Source: Carallia brachiata (taxonomy: Eukaryota > Streptophyta > Magnoliopsida > Malpighiales > Rhizophoraceae). From it: 64,000 nt of DNA. The position numbers and the translations under genes are program-made. The notes under the pieces were generated by a model. It saw nothing but the letters and a program-made list of their open reading frames with translations, was not told the DNA's origin and did not search any database. Positions 1-10,569 of this stretch are shown piece after piece; position 1 is the stretch's first letter, and every line of letters starts with the position of its first letter. The DNA lies in contig JADCRB010000038.1 in assembly GCA_021464245.1 (NCBI GenBank), forward strand, positions 1,780,175 to 1,844,174. The letters are read 5' to 3'.

Positions 1-486
1 TATTTGCCTGCACCGCTTAACCGGGCACGTCGGCTTTCTTCTTCTTTCTGGGGTCGCACTCTCGAGAATTCTCATGCTTCTCCAAGACCAACTTCTCGTC
101 CACCGCGTCTAGTCCGGTAGTTTCAATGGACGTGGAACATGTCTGGCAGACGACAACTTTTCTGCTCTGGACATCCGACTTCTGGCATTCATGAGTTTTA
201 AACGATCTATGTTCCAAGCAAAACACCTACACATACAATCATCAACCAAAAAAACTATTCAATAAGACCCATCAACCTTACTTAACCGTATAATCTAAAA
301 AAGATATGTGTGGCCGAGGTCAGATTGATTCATAACGAAAAGTCTCGAGTTTAAATACCAATCAGAGTCGGTTAAACGTACCTGGCGACAACCATCGCAG
401 ATGAAAGGCAGAAAGTCAAGCTGATGGCACTCGGGGTGTTGGCAGTGTCTACCCAAATCCGGAAAAGCTTCCGTACCTCCTCCCAT
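1..486 (-). CDS. SAP12: SAP12-type AN1 zinc-finger stress-associated protein, 5' part, frameshifted
   Basis: Partial gene running off the left edge. Exon 1 (486-382) encodes 35 residues beginning [12 protein letters not shown] with the first AN1 cysteines ([15 protein letters not shown]). A GTACG donor follows, and exon 2 starts at 226 after a GTAG acceptor with VFCLEHRSF, completing the first AN1 finger. A linker with paired Cys (VVVCQTCS) and a basic KKKK stretch lead to the second finger. In the literal frame a stop comes at about position 17. One base into the other frame the sequence reads [10 protein letters not shown], the conserved start of the second AN1 finger. An extra A in the AAG/AAA run near 33-37 is therefore the likely cause. 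Plant SAPs of this two-AN1 type are associated with abiotic and redox stress responses. Family assignment is secure; whether the frameshift is real is not known. Confidence 0.85.
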
Positions 487-1660
487 ATTTCTTTCTTTTT
501 GTGCCTTGCGGAAGGTTTTCTTTCTTGATTCTTGTGTTGGTAGCCTTGTTGAAAAGAAAACTTCTTTCTTGATTCTTCTTGTTTTGGTATGTGTGTGAAT
601 GGTATTGGAAAGGGAAGTTGATTGAGATCAGAAGCAACAATGACAATAATTATGAAGGGAGCTCCAATCTATGCTGTGATTTATAGGTTTTTAAGGGAGC
701 TGGCTTGGGGCCTAAGGTGAGGTAGCCAGCTTTGACTTCTATGTTAAGTTGTTGAACCGGAATTGGATGTTTCTAGGCCACACGGTGCTTGGCGCGTAGG
801 CCCTTTTTTTTTTTTTTTTTTTTCCCTAAAGTTGATGCCACGTCACGGGTGCGCAAAATGTTTTTTCTGTTTTGTTTTTAGAAAAAAAAAAAAAGGTTTT
901 TTAGTTGAAATATGTAAACTTGTTGGAAAAATTACAATTATAACCAGGTATGGCGTCCGATCTCAACGGTTTGACATTTACTTGAAAGGTATGGACGGTG
1001 ACCCAAATCTTCGTTTTTTTAAATTTAATTAGCATTTTTATATGAACTTCGACAGCTAGACGGGTATCTCTCCGACGAATGGTAGCCCCGGTAATTTTAC
1101 TTTTTTTTTAATCATGTGTATTACATAATAAAATTAAAATTATTGTATATCAATTTTAACCATTATAAATATGATATATGTTGCACATTAATTGTAATCT
1201 ATAGACACATGAATTTAATGAATTTTTATATTTAAATTTATTGTATATTAAATTTAATTATTATACACATAATACTAATTTTAAAATAATAAATAATAAT
1301 AATATATTAGTAAGACCCCTGACATTCCTCTTTCTTTCTCTCTCTTTCTGTCTGGACTCTTGTCTAGCTATCAATTTTATTTTTATATTATATACAAATA
1401 AATAAAATTTTATTATCAAAATACTAAAATTTTGTTTCTTTTTCTTTTAAATTTTTATTTTAAGCAAGAGATGAAGTTATATTCATTTAGACGTGAGGTC
1501 AACTTGGTAAATTTAATCCGATCCCTGTACCAGCGGGAGAGGAAGGTGATTGCGAATCCACGAAAGCGTTTTAAATAGGCAAGAGTTTCAAAAATAATAA
1601 TAATAATAAAATAACAACAACGGGCATTATTTTAGAAGAAGAAAAGTTGTTATCTCGATA
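487..1660. other. AT-rich upstream region of the SAP gene
   Basis: No gene recognised. The stretch holds pyrimidine-rich tracts just upstream of the SAP12-like start (490-560, read as A/G-rich on the coding strand), long T and A homopolymers (806-823, 882-894) and AT-rich DNA. Short ORFs here have no recognisable domain and low-complexity composition. Confidence 0.5.
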
Positions 1661-1855
1661 GTTAATGTGTTAAATTTTATACTGATTAAAATTAGAATTG
1701 TTATTTTTAAAATTAAAATTAATATTTTTTAAACTTATATTATTTTTATATGTCAAAAATATCAATTACAGTTTTAAAAAATAACAATCGTAGTTTTGTT
1801 CAGAACAAAATTAGGAATAGATGTAACTGCACTCACTTTAGAAATCTGACTTCAT
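1660..1855. repeat. MITE-like repeat, copy A
   Basis: About 190 bp closely related to 32390-32585. Both contain a left segment with AATTAGAA(T/C)TGTTATTTTT and a right segment with CAAAAATATCA(A/G)TTACAG followed by TTTTAAAAATAACA. Left and right halves are imperfect inverted repeats of each other, as in small non-autonomous DNA transposons. No coding capacity. Superfamily not determined. Confidence 0.5.
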
Positions 1856-2429
1856 ATAGGAGAAACGTTGGCCTCTTCTTTAATTATTGTTATACTTAGG
1901 AATAATAATAAAATATTTCAAGTATTTTTATTTTAAATGATATCTTAATTATAATTATAATTAATATTTTTAAAATAAAATTAATAATTTTTAAAATATA
2001 AAAATAATAAAAAAAAACTTCATACAGCTCGTTTAATTATTGGTGTTCGAGTACGAAACGGTCGGTAGATAAAAGGGCATCAATATCTATATCAACATCT
2101 ACATCGGTCCGCTGAAGCTACTGTGAGACTCGCTGCTTGGAATGCAGTATCTAATGCTCGTGCTCTTGAAATTCTGCCACCATTGGAGAAAATGCTTTTC
2201 TGAGCCAGAAGGATACCTCGAACCTGGTGAGGTACAACTGACCAACCATCAGCAGAAAAATAAAAGTAGAAGTAAAAATTATGGTCAACTAGCAAGGCTC
2301 ATTCTGCAAAGCGGAAAAGTAAATGTACAAGTAAAAAAACAAAAAAAAAATTTATTTAACTATGGAGTTTTACCTAAGATTGTTAAAAGTAAACTGTTCA
2401 TCGAATCAAAAATATTAGTAAGTTAATAT

Positions 2430-2835
2430 TCAACTAATTGAATCGGTCGAATCGATATTTGAATTGATATTTATTAATATATATGTATAATAGTAATTTT
2501 AAAAAATAATACTGATATATATTGATATATATTGATTAAATATTAATTTTTTTATTTTTAATGATTAAATTAAAAGTTTTGATAAATTTAAAATTAAATT
2601 GAAAGTTTTAATTAAATTTAAAACTCAAATAATAATTTAAATAAATTTTAGTATCAAATTATAATTTATAAAATTTTTATTTGATTTGAACCGGTTGAAC
2701 CAGTTCGGTTTTTCATCGATTTTTATCGGTTTTGACCGGTCCGAATTAAGTGCTAAAAATTAGTATGAACCGGTCCAGACCTTTAGTCGGTTACTAATTG
2801 AACCGGTCGGTCCAGTCTAGTTCTAACTACAATCG
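2430..2835. repeat. AACCGGT-rich dispersed repeat, copy A
   Basis: The AT-rich body ends in a block with repeated ACCGGT/ACCGGTT words (2690-2825). The same organisation, including AAATTATAATTTA followed by the AACCGG block, recurs at 18340-18990. This is probably a non-autonomous mobile element. No ORF is supported. Confidence 0.45.
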
Positions 2836-3289
2836 TTGTACCTTGGGTTATCCTACTGTTTACATGAAGAACTTCAGTTCAAATCGGTAATTCGTCCAGT
2901 GTTGTTCCCAAACGTCCACATAGTTTTTTTGAATGGTAGCTGTTTGATGAAATGTTTCTGTGATTTTCTGGTTTGTATTTTGTGATTTTGGCTGTTGAGA
3001 ACAGAAACTGTAATTAGAGAATGCGTTTCAAATTTGCAGCAATTCTCCGCTATTATGTTTTTTTCATTTCATTAACTGATTTATAGCATTACATCCTTGG
3101 TTCTTAAGCCAAGCAAAGAACATCGTTACAGAATATTACTCAATTTCACTTTGCAATTTCTTTTCTATGGTGCACAGGTTGCTGCAACATGTCTTTTTTT
3201 TTTTTTAATTAGCTAAGTTTGCTGCTGTCACATGCTTCTTCCTTGCTGCATCTCTTGTCTCTGTTGCCATTGGTTCTTGATTGAGGGTT

Positions 3290-3717
3290 TAACAGCCCTC
3301 AATGTTGACTTTGAGCTGCTCTCTCTGCAGGTGGTGATCTGAGAGATGAACTGGAGCTGCTGATGTTGGAATCTGCTGCTCTTTGAGCTGCTACTTTCTG
3401 GCTGATGGAGACCAAGCTGCTGCTGTTCAAGCTCCTGTACTTTGCTGGAGCTGCTGTTTCCTCAAAGGTAAACTCCTCAAACTCAACTTCATGCTGCCTG
3501 CAACACATAGAAATCAAAATATGGCTGTATATTGGTAGCTTGAGAATAAGTTTTTATGTCTTATTCTTTACCCTTCACAGAATTTGTGCATTCAGATGCC
3601 CATTTGTCATCCTTCATTTTCCTCACTCATGCCAATGATAAGAAATCACTGCAAAATAAGCTTGCAAGGTCTCTTTTGAGAGACTATTCCCAGAAGCCGA
3701 GGCACGAGGTGAGCAAT
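3290..3717 (+). other. exon-like coding remnant, unrecognised
   Basis: 3581-3708 is a stop-free 128-nt block with a good acceptor (TTCACAG) and donor (GAG/GTGAGC). It reads FVHSDAHLSSFIFL, then DKKSLQNKLARSLLRDYSQK in one frame, with codon use unlike the AT-rich surroundings. Upstream 3299-3470 is rich in CTG/CAG and ends in AAAG/GTAAAC, another plausible donor. I could not identify the protein or find flanking exons that continue the reading frame, so this is either a decayed gene fragment or part of a gene I cannot resolve. Confidence 0.3.
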
Positions 3718-4534
3718 TTTCTGGAACATTGTTAATGTTGAAAAGGAGATTCATGTTTCCGAAATATAGATAGCAAGCATTAGTACATTTCTTGGTTCAA
3801 ATCGCAGCAAATTAATGTTAACGACTTGCATTGGACACGGAATGATATTGGATTTTAATGCATAATCCAAGCCTCATCCCCCTTTTTGGCCTAGGAGGGG
3901 CAAGTTTTCTCACCGCAAAGAAGCGATATAGTCAAAAAGGTTTTGAGGTATTTATGGAAGCTTGTGAAGGAAATTCCTCTCTGTTAACAAAGTGGAGAAA
4001 CTAAAGGCTGCTTTTGAAAAGAAACACCTTCTGAACTAACTCCCAAGTCTTTTTGTGAAATACCAGCCATAAAAATTGAAAAAAGTAAAGAAGAAAAAAA
4101 TTTTGAGTTAGCCTTTGGCAATGTATGTTGTATACAATGCTTGCTCCGGATTAATGTGTTGTTTTCTTATTGAGGGAATCACATGCGTAGGGGACAGGTT
4201 ACTGGCACATTGTGTTTTGTTCTGTTGAGGGAGGCTTTTCATGGAGTTTAAATCTCTGCAGCACTTAATGTAAGTTATTGATTATGTTATTGCTGGGGTT
4301 TACTAAATATGTCTTTTTGTTGGCCAAAAAAAATTCTCGAACAATTGTCAATAAAAACAATATTATCCTTATTAATTGATTCATTCTTTTTTTTTTTTCT
4401 CTGTGCAATTGTTTGTCACTTATAATCATCCCAAATCCATTCTACTGCCAAATTATCTATAATAATTTGCAGATTCAAAAATTCTAATAGAAAAGAAAAA
4501 AGGGAGGTTTATGATGATTTTAAAACTTTTTATA

Positions 4535-4692
4535 TTAGGTAATATAACATCTTTATGCATGGAGACAATCAATTCGGTGGTTGTGGTGGGACTTTATTAT
4601 GGATTTTTTTATAGTAGGTAATATAACATCTTTAGGCATAGAGACAATCAATTAAAAATTCGGTGGTTGTGGTGGGACTCTATTATGGATTT
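4535..4692. repeat. two-copy tandem repeat of about 75-80 bp
   Basis: TAGGTAATATAACATCTTTA begins copies at 4535 and 4615, and both continue through GGAGACAATCAATT or AGAGACAATCAATT to GGTGGTTGTGGTGGGACT. The second copy has a small AAAA insertion. Noncoding. Confidence 0.75.
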
Positions 4693-4699
4693 CTGAACA

Positions 4700-5478
4700 C
4701 ATTTGGGCATGCAAATCACTGGCACAAGGATGACAGCTGGCCAAAAACGTTATCATTGCCCGTCATGAAAAAAGGAGTAAATCTATATAAGAGATCTCGT
4801 ATGCGACATTTTGTCTGTTAAAAGAATTTCTCTTGTCCGAATATGGAAGGTGGAGTACACCTGACTGATACTACACCTGACTGATATTAAGTTGTTTGAT
4901 TAATGAATAGGTGCTGAGTAGAGGTTCAATAACGTGGATGTGGGAAAGTTAATGCGCAAGTCGATGAGTGGATGCGTGAGATTATTAATACAATTGATTG
5001 TTTTATTTGTGTAATAAGATGTTTAATTTTTATAATTAAAAAATAAATAATTTTTTTTAAAAATTTTATTACAGAAATTATATATTTTATTAAATAAATA
5101 AAATAATTAATTACATAAATAATTTTATGCGTCAAACTCATGTATTTATTTTCAAGTGTTCATATATATATATATATATATTTATTTTTTTTTTTGAACA
5201 AATTGAACAAATGACTACGAAATGATGGACGATTGGTCTTCAGGAGTTGCTTTAATGTCCATGATTGGTCAACTACTGGCGCAAGTAATCTCTCTCTCTC
5301 TCTCTCTCAGCACTATTGGCAAGTGGCAATCACCCTTTGGATGTCCGATTGTAGCCATTCCATGATACACGTCCTTGTTTTCTTTTTTCTTTTTTTCTTT
5401 CTTTCTTTCTTTCTTTGTTTTTTTTTGTGTCAATCATGTTGGGTTGTCGAGTGGATGTGATATCCTTTTGACATTGTC
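4700..5478. other. AT-rich region with microsatellites upstream of the OMT gene
   Basis: Contains an AT dinucleotide run (5163-5181), a CT run (5289-5308) and T/CTTT tracts (5379-5427). No gene supported. Confidence 0.5.
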
Positions 5479-5485
5479 TATAAAT
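5479..5485 (+). promoter_or_regulatory. putative TATA box of the OMT gene
   Basis: TATAAAT about 90 bp upstream of the ATG at 5572, a normal spacing for a plant core promoter. Sequence-based inference only. Confidence 0.5.
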
Positions 5486-5571
5486 GGGGCTGCAGCTACA
5501 GCTAGACGTTATAAATCCTCTTGAAAATCAAATATAAGGTATATCCAATGGATAAAACTTATAGAGGGAAG

Positions 5572-6746
5572 ATGGGAGAATCAGTAATTGAAACACTTTC
5601 AAGTGCAGTGACAGAAGTACGAGAAGAAGAAGAAGAACAAGAAGAAGAAGAGGCAAAAGCAGCAGTAGAAATTTGGAAATATGTATTTGGGTTCACCGAC
5701 ATGGCTGTGGTCAAGTGCGCAATTGAGCTTGGAATAGCTGAAGCTATGGAAAACCATGATGGACGTCCTATGACACTACCAGAGCTATCTTCTACTCTCG
5801 GTTGCTCTTCACCATTACTTTACCGAATCATGAGGTACCTGGTGCATAGGCGAGTGTTTAAAGAAAAACCCAGCAGCCAAGGCGCGGTAGGCTACGTGCA
5901 AACGCCTCTATCTCGCCGGTTGCTCCGGCTGGGAGAGCAGAGCCTTGCTGCGTTGGTTTTATGGGAAGCAACACCAGAAGCACTAGCACCCTGGCATGGT
6001 TTAAGTGCACGTGTCAAGCTGGCTGATCAGACGAATCCACCTTTCAGTCAGGCTCACGGAGAGGAGTGTGGACGTTGCAGCAGCACATCCAGCTTACAAC
6101 AAGATGATTAACGACGCAATGGCTTCGGATGCTGGAATTGCAGTGCCTGCGATAGTCGAAGGCTGTCCGGAAGTGTTTGATGGGGTTAGGACTTTGGTTG
6201 ATGTTGGTGGCGGTAATGGCACTGCTTTGAGCCTGCTGATTAAGGCTTTTCCTTGGGTTCACGGCATTAACTTCGATCTTCCTCATGTGGTGTCCGTCGC
6301 ACCAGACCAAGATGGGCTTGAGCATGTTGCTGGTGACATGTTTGAGAGTGTTCCACAGGCCGATGCTGCTTTCCTCAAGGTCAGTATTGGATATATATAT
6401 ATATACATCTTGCTTCAATGTAATTTAACTTGCTGTTGCTGAATGCAGTGGGTTCTGCACGATTGGAATGATGATGATTGCATCCACATCCTGAAGAATT
6501 GTAGAAAGGCCATTCCAGAGGGCAAGGGAAAGGTGATAATTGTTGATTCCGTTCTTGGCCAAGGCAAAGATGACAAGCTTGAGTACGTGAGGTTGATGTT
6601 GGATATGGTTATGATGGTCCATACCAGCACGGGTAAAGAAAGGACCTCCAAAGAATGGGAATATGTCCTCCGGGAGGCAGGCTTTTACACGCCACACCAT
6701 AAAGCCCATCCGAACTGTGCAATCTGTTATCGAAGCTTTCCCATAA
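5572..6746 (+). pseudogene. plant class II O-methyltransferase (COMT/6OMT/ASMT-like), frame-broken
   Basis: SAM-dependent O-methyltransferase of small phenolic, alkaloid or indole substrates; the exact substrate cannot be read from the sequence. Exon 1 is 5572-6379 (an in-frame ATG at 5548 is an alternative start) and exon 2 is 6449-6746, joined by a GT-AG intron at a conserved place (AAFLK/WVLHDW). The N-terminal dimerisation domain is present (LGIAEAMENH, LLYRIMRYLVHRR, YVQTPLS). It is followed by the SAM motif LVDVGGGNGTALSLL, NFDLPHVV and catalytic His in VLHDWND. Three indels break it: a net loss of 2 bases at 6064-6083, between AHGE and AAAHPAYNK, and one extra T in the TTTT at 6683-6686. 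Past that extra T the shifted frame reads GFTRHTIKPIRTVQ to a TAA at 6744. An acidic Glu-rich stretch near residue 15-27 is unusual. It could be a true pseudogene or indel errors in the assembly. Confidence 0.85.
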
Positions 6747-7148
6747 GTGCTTTATTTTCAACTAGATGACATATTAATTTCACGGTGTTGCTGTTCTTGT
6801 GTGTGATGATTAGACTTTGGCTTCTTAATTTGTGTTTTCTTGTTTTCATGAGGGTGAACTTTTATTTCCAGTGGTGTGCTCGTGATTGGTCAAGGATTGT
6901 AATCTAGAATCGCACTTATTCTACTGCTCTTTTCCATTTTCTAAGGCAGCAGTTACTGATCCACTTGATGCCTCGACTCAAATTTGAATGCCTACGAGGC
7001 CAACCCTTTTAGATATGCAACTTGGAGGCCAACTTGGAGGCAAATAGCACAAAACTTAGAAGTAGAGATGTACATAAAACCATCCAACATGCCTAATATA
7101 ACTGAAACTAAATCGAAATTGCTAAAATTGTTGCAAATGGATTGGTTA
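6747..7148. other. OMT 3' flank
   Basis: Probable 3' UTR and downstream sequence, pyrimidine-rich to about 6950, with no coding signal. Confidence 0.4.
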
Positions 7149-7562
7149 TAATTCATAGAAGTTTGTTACGGACAGTCACTTTTAATCTTCTCTTTTACAG
7201 ACACTAATTATAAATTAACACATAAACACTTTTCAATGACATTTCTGTAATATTTTTGACATTCAACTTTTTAACCATCAATCAATACCTGTCACATAAA
7301 CAGCAACTGTAAAAAAAAAAAGTAGAAGTGACTGTTACTAGCATTTTTCTAATTCATAAGATGTTTGTTACGGACAGTAACATTTTACTTTCTCTTTTAC
7401 AGACACCAATCACAAATTAACACATCAATACTTTTCAATGACATTTCTGTAATATTTTTGACATTCAACTTTTTGACAATCAATCAACATTTACCACGTA
7501 AACAGTAACTAAAAAAAAAAAAAATAAAAGTGACTGTTACAAATATTTCTCTAATTCATAAT
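7149..7562. repeat. two-copy tandem repeat of about 204 bp
   Basis: Copies start near 7153 and 7357 with TTTGTTACGGACAGT and share TTTCAATGACATTTCTGTAA and TTTTGACATTCAACTTTTT. Both end with a poly-A tract then GTGACTGTTAC and CTAATTCATA. The poly-A length differs between copies. Noncoding. Confidence 0.8.
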
Positions 7563-7595
7563 TAAGCAAATTGCATTCAAGGGTTTGGCTTAAAA

Positions 7596-8820
7596 GCAGA
7601 CCACCGCTGTTAGTAAGATGAGTAACACAAAATAGTGCAGGAGACAATTTTTTTTAATAAATAAATAAATAAAGAGCGAAATGCCAATGATCCAGTAATT
7701 AACAGTGGGATTTTAAGATAAATAAAAGATGATCGAAATGGAAACAATAAATTTCAGGAACACCCACCTAGAAAAGCCCAAATCGATTTCCCTATGTCAG
7801 TCTTACAAGCCCCCAAAATCTAATGGCTTCCCAAATCGGTAAGATCATGGAAGAATCCTACCAGATTAATAATTAGGTGCTGAGCTTCTTCCATAAAATC
7901 AAAAGTGATTAAAAAAAAAAAAAAAGTCAGACAGAGGAATAACAGGGAATTATCGATCTACAGGAAGAATGCGAGAAAGACGAAATAGAAGAAAGGAAAA
8001 GACAAAAAAAAAAACCAAAAAAGAAAAGAAAAAAACCTTTTGTCTCTTTCTTTCTCTTCTTCAACTGTTCTCCTCTGTTGTCTTTGTGTTCTTCAGTTCT
8101 TCTGCACGCCGCAGCAACACAATCCCGCCCGCCTTCTCTTCAAATGTGTTTTTAACTCTTTTTTTTTTTTTTTTTTTCTCATGCCGTGGGATTCATAGGC
8201 GTTTGACTAAATATCTCACTTCGAATAAAATTAAAAAAAAGACAAAAATCTCAATTTCACTCGTCATGTTTATGTTGTAGGAATTTCATTTACAATGTTA
8301 TTAAACTTTTATTCAACATTTTTTTTATCAATTTTTTTTTTTTTTGTTAATTAACTATTAAGTGTGACGTGTGACAGTTTAATCAGCGATACATCATACT
8401 ACTCATAACCCACGTCAATACCTTATGACGTGAAAACTAATCTCTCATAACTCACCATCATTTGTGTTGCTGATGTGAGTTACGAGTAGAATAATATATT
8501 ACTAATTAAATTGTTACGTGTCACATTTAACATTCAATTAACGCAAAAGAGTAGAAAGAAAATGACGAAAAAACCATTGAACGTGAAATTTAAAACAACA
8601 AAAAATATTACAAATAAGATTCTCAAATAATATAAAGATGACGCGTGAAATTAGAGTTTTTGCCAACAGAAAAAACTAAATATCTCTATTAAAAAAAAAA
8701 TAAAAACAAAAGGTGTTTAGATGGAGAGAGGGCTGGGCTTAGGCTGAGGCCAGGAATGGTGGGTCTTTGAAATGGCAGCATCTCTATGGGCTGCTAGGGC
8801 TTGGGACTCTTTATTTTCAC
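7596..8820. repeat. segmental duplicate of an F-box gene 5' flank
   Basis: Collinear with 31389-32272, which is the upstream region of the F-box gene at 31270. Shared blocks include CAGACCACCGCTGT, AAAAGCCCAAATCGATTTCC, GAAAGACGAAATAGAAG-type and TTTTGTCTCTTTCTTTCTC stretches, and a GGAGAGAGGG..CTGGGCTTA block. No F-box coding sequence lies next to this copy. It is longer than the other because of about 460 bp of extra sequence (8232-8695) that contains a foldback element. Confidence 0.75.
8346..8542. mobile_element. foldback MITE-like element
   Basis: Left end GTTAATTAACTATTAAGTGT and the reverse complement of the right end, GTTAATTGAATGTTAAATGT, start an imperfect inverted repeat of about 75 bp per arm with a short loop. 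No ORF. It sits inside the segmental duplicate and is absent from the partner copy near 32.1 kb, so it inserted after the duplication or was lost from the partner. Confidence 0.65.
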
Positions 8821-8829
8821 ATAACATTT

Positions 8830-10200
8830 TGCTTGAAATTTAAAACAAAATAAATATTGTGAGGACATTGTTGCAGAGAGGGACCAGAGATCTGGAGTTA
8901 TAACCTCGATGTCATCCTTATCTTTTATTTTTCAACTGCTTAAATAAATATTAATGAAGATTATAATGTCTTTAGGTACACTTCAGTCTTTAGGTTCCAA
9001 TCTTTAAAATAAAGAGTATAAAATTTATAAAAATGTAAAAATTACTCTCACTAATTAGTTTATAATTTAGTAAACATCCTAATAAAAAATATATATTATA
9101 ATAATATAATACTTTGATTGCTCGAGTGGCCTGGTCAGGGACCCAGGCTCACCATCCCTCCCTAGACTACATCACTCTACATGCCCTCCAAACAAACTTA
9201 ATGACTCAATTATGTATACAGAGAAAATGCACCGAGATTACATACTAAATGTTCATTTGTTTATTATAAAATAATTTATTTTTGTCAATTATTTATAAAA
9301 AAAAAATTACAGTAAAAATAATAAATTTTTTTATTATTTATTTAAAGTACGCTTTGTATTTTTTGGAAAAAAATAACTTTATTTCAGAAAAAGGAGAAGT
9401 TATTTTTTCTAAAAATTTTAAAATTTTTCTCAAATTTTTCGTTATAAAATATTTTATGTAAAACAAACGCTGAAAAATAAAGAAATTTTTTTTTCTGTAA
9501 AAGCAAACAAACACATCCTTAGTGACCTGGTTGTAATATTTTATTATTTTTTGGTTTTCTTTTTTTTAACAAAATTTAAATTTAAATTTATATGAGTGTT
9601 ATTTTAAAACTTAAAATATAAATTTTATATGAAATACCTAAAAAAAAAAATTTCTTAAATTTTTTTAAAACAAAAAAAATATTATTATAATCCTCAATAT
9701 ATAGTCGGTTTAACAATGCTTTACTTTTTTTTTTCTAATAATAATAATAAACCTAAAATAAAACTGTTGGATTGCCCGAGTTGTCCTTCCCTAAGATTTT
9801 GGGCTTTCTTGCTCGGAGGCTCTTGGGTCCGGAATTAATCCACTGTGGTCGGTGGATTCCTTGCTTAAAAAAAATGGAGATATATTTACCAAACAAAAAA
9901 AAAAAAAAAGGAGATATACAAAATAAATACAACGTAAATACGGTGCTTAATTGAATTATACATTTTTTTAATTTTATTTTTTAAAATAAAATTATTTTAT
10001 GATGCTATTATTATATAAATATTATTTTTATTTTTTATTTAAGTGAACTCATTTTATTATATAGTGTAAAATTATTAATAAGTTATACTCATTAAAAAAA
10101 TATTAAATTAAAAATTTCATAATAGTTAATTAGTATGTGTATAATAACGCAACCACTATAATTATACATAATTATCTGTTTAGTGTACTATATTATACGT
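8830..10200. other. AT-rich intergenic DNA
   Basis: Long A/T tracts with no supported gene. 9765-9915 is less AT-rich, contains TCGGTGGATTCCTTGC and ends in poly-A; it may be the 3' tail of a degraded retroelement. Confidence 0.4.
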
Positions 10201-10569
10201 GTTTTCGTAACATATTTGAGGGGAAAGAAGAAAAGAAGAAGGCAAATGGATGGATTAAAGTGGTGCTTAAGGGGTCAAATGCTGGAGTTTTCAGGAGAAC
10301 CAAATTCCCCGAACGAAAAGCAACCGTATGCTAACAACAAAGTTCAGGAAATTTTACAGCCAACCGCCAGCCAAATTCAGCAAAACATGCCAGGCCATTC
10401 ACATTGTAACGATCAATTTTCTCAACCGTTTAACGGAATCCACAAAATCTTTGCCTACCAAACCTCCCCGTGCGCGATATCATTTTGAAAAAATGTTGAC
10501 TTTTCGTTTAACAAGTCCTCTTGGTTTATAGTTTACACTATCACTGACGAGCAGAGAAGAACAACAGCT

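Noticed and set aside
5521..5571. Upstream extension of the OMT start
   Set aside because: The extension begins at TTG, not an ATG; the ATGs at 5548 or 5572 are more likely, and 5572 matches family N-termini better.
7969..8280. ORF rich in Lys then Phe near 8 kb
   Set aside because: Low-complexity A/G and T tracts in the duplicated F-box 5' flank; the partner copy does not keep the frame.
10183..10531. Small ORFs just upstream of the PUB gene
   Set aside because: They overlap each other, lack domains and lie in the probable promoter and 5' UTR.
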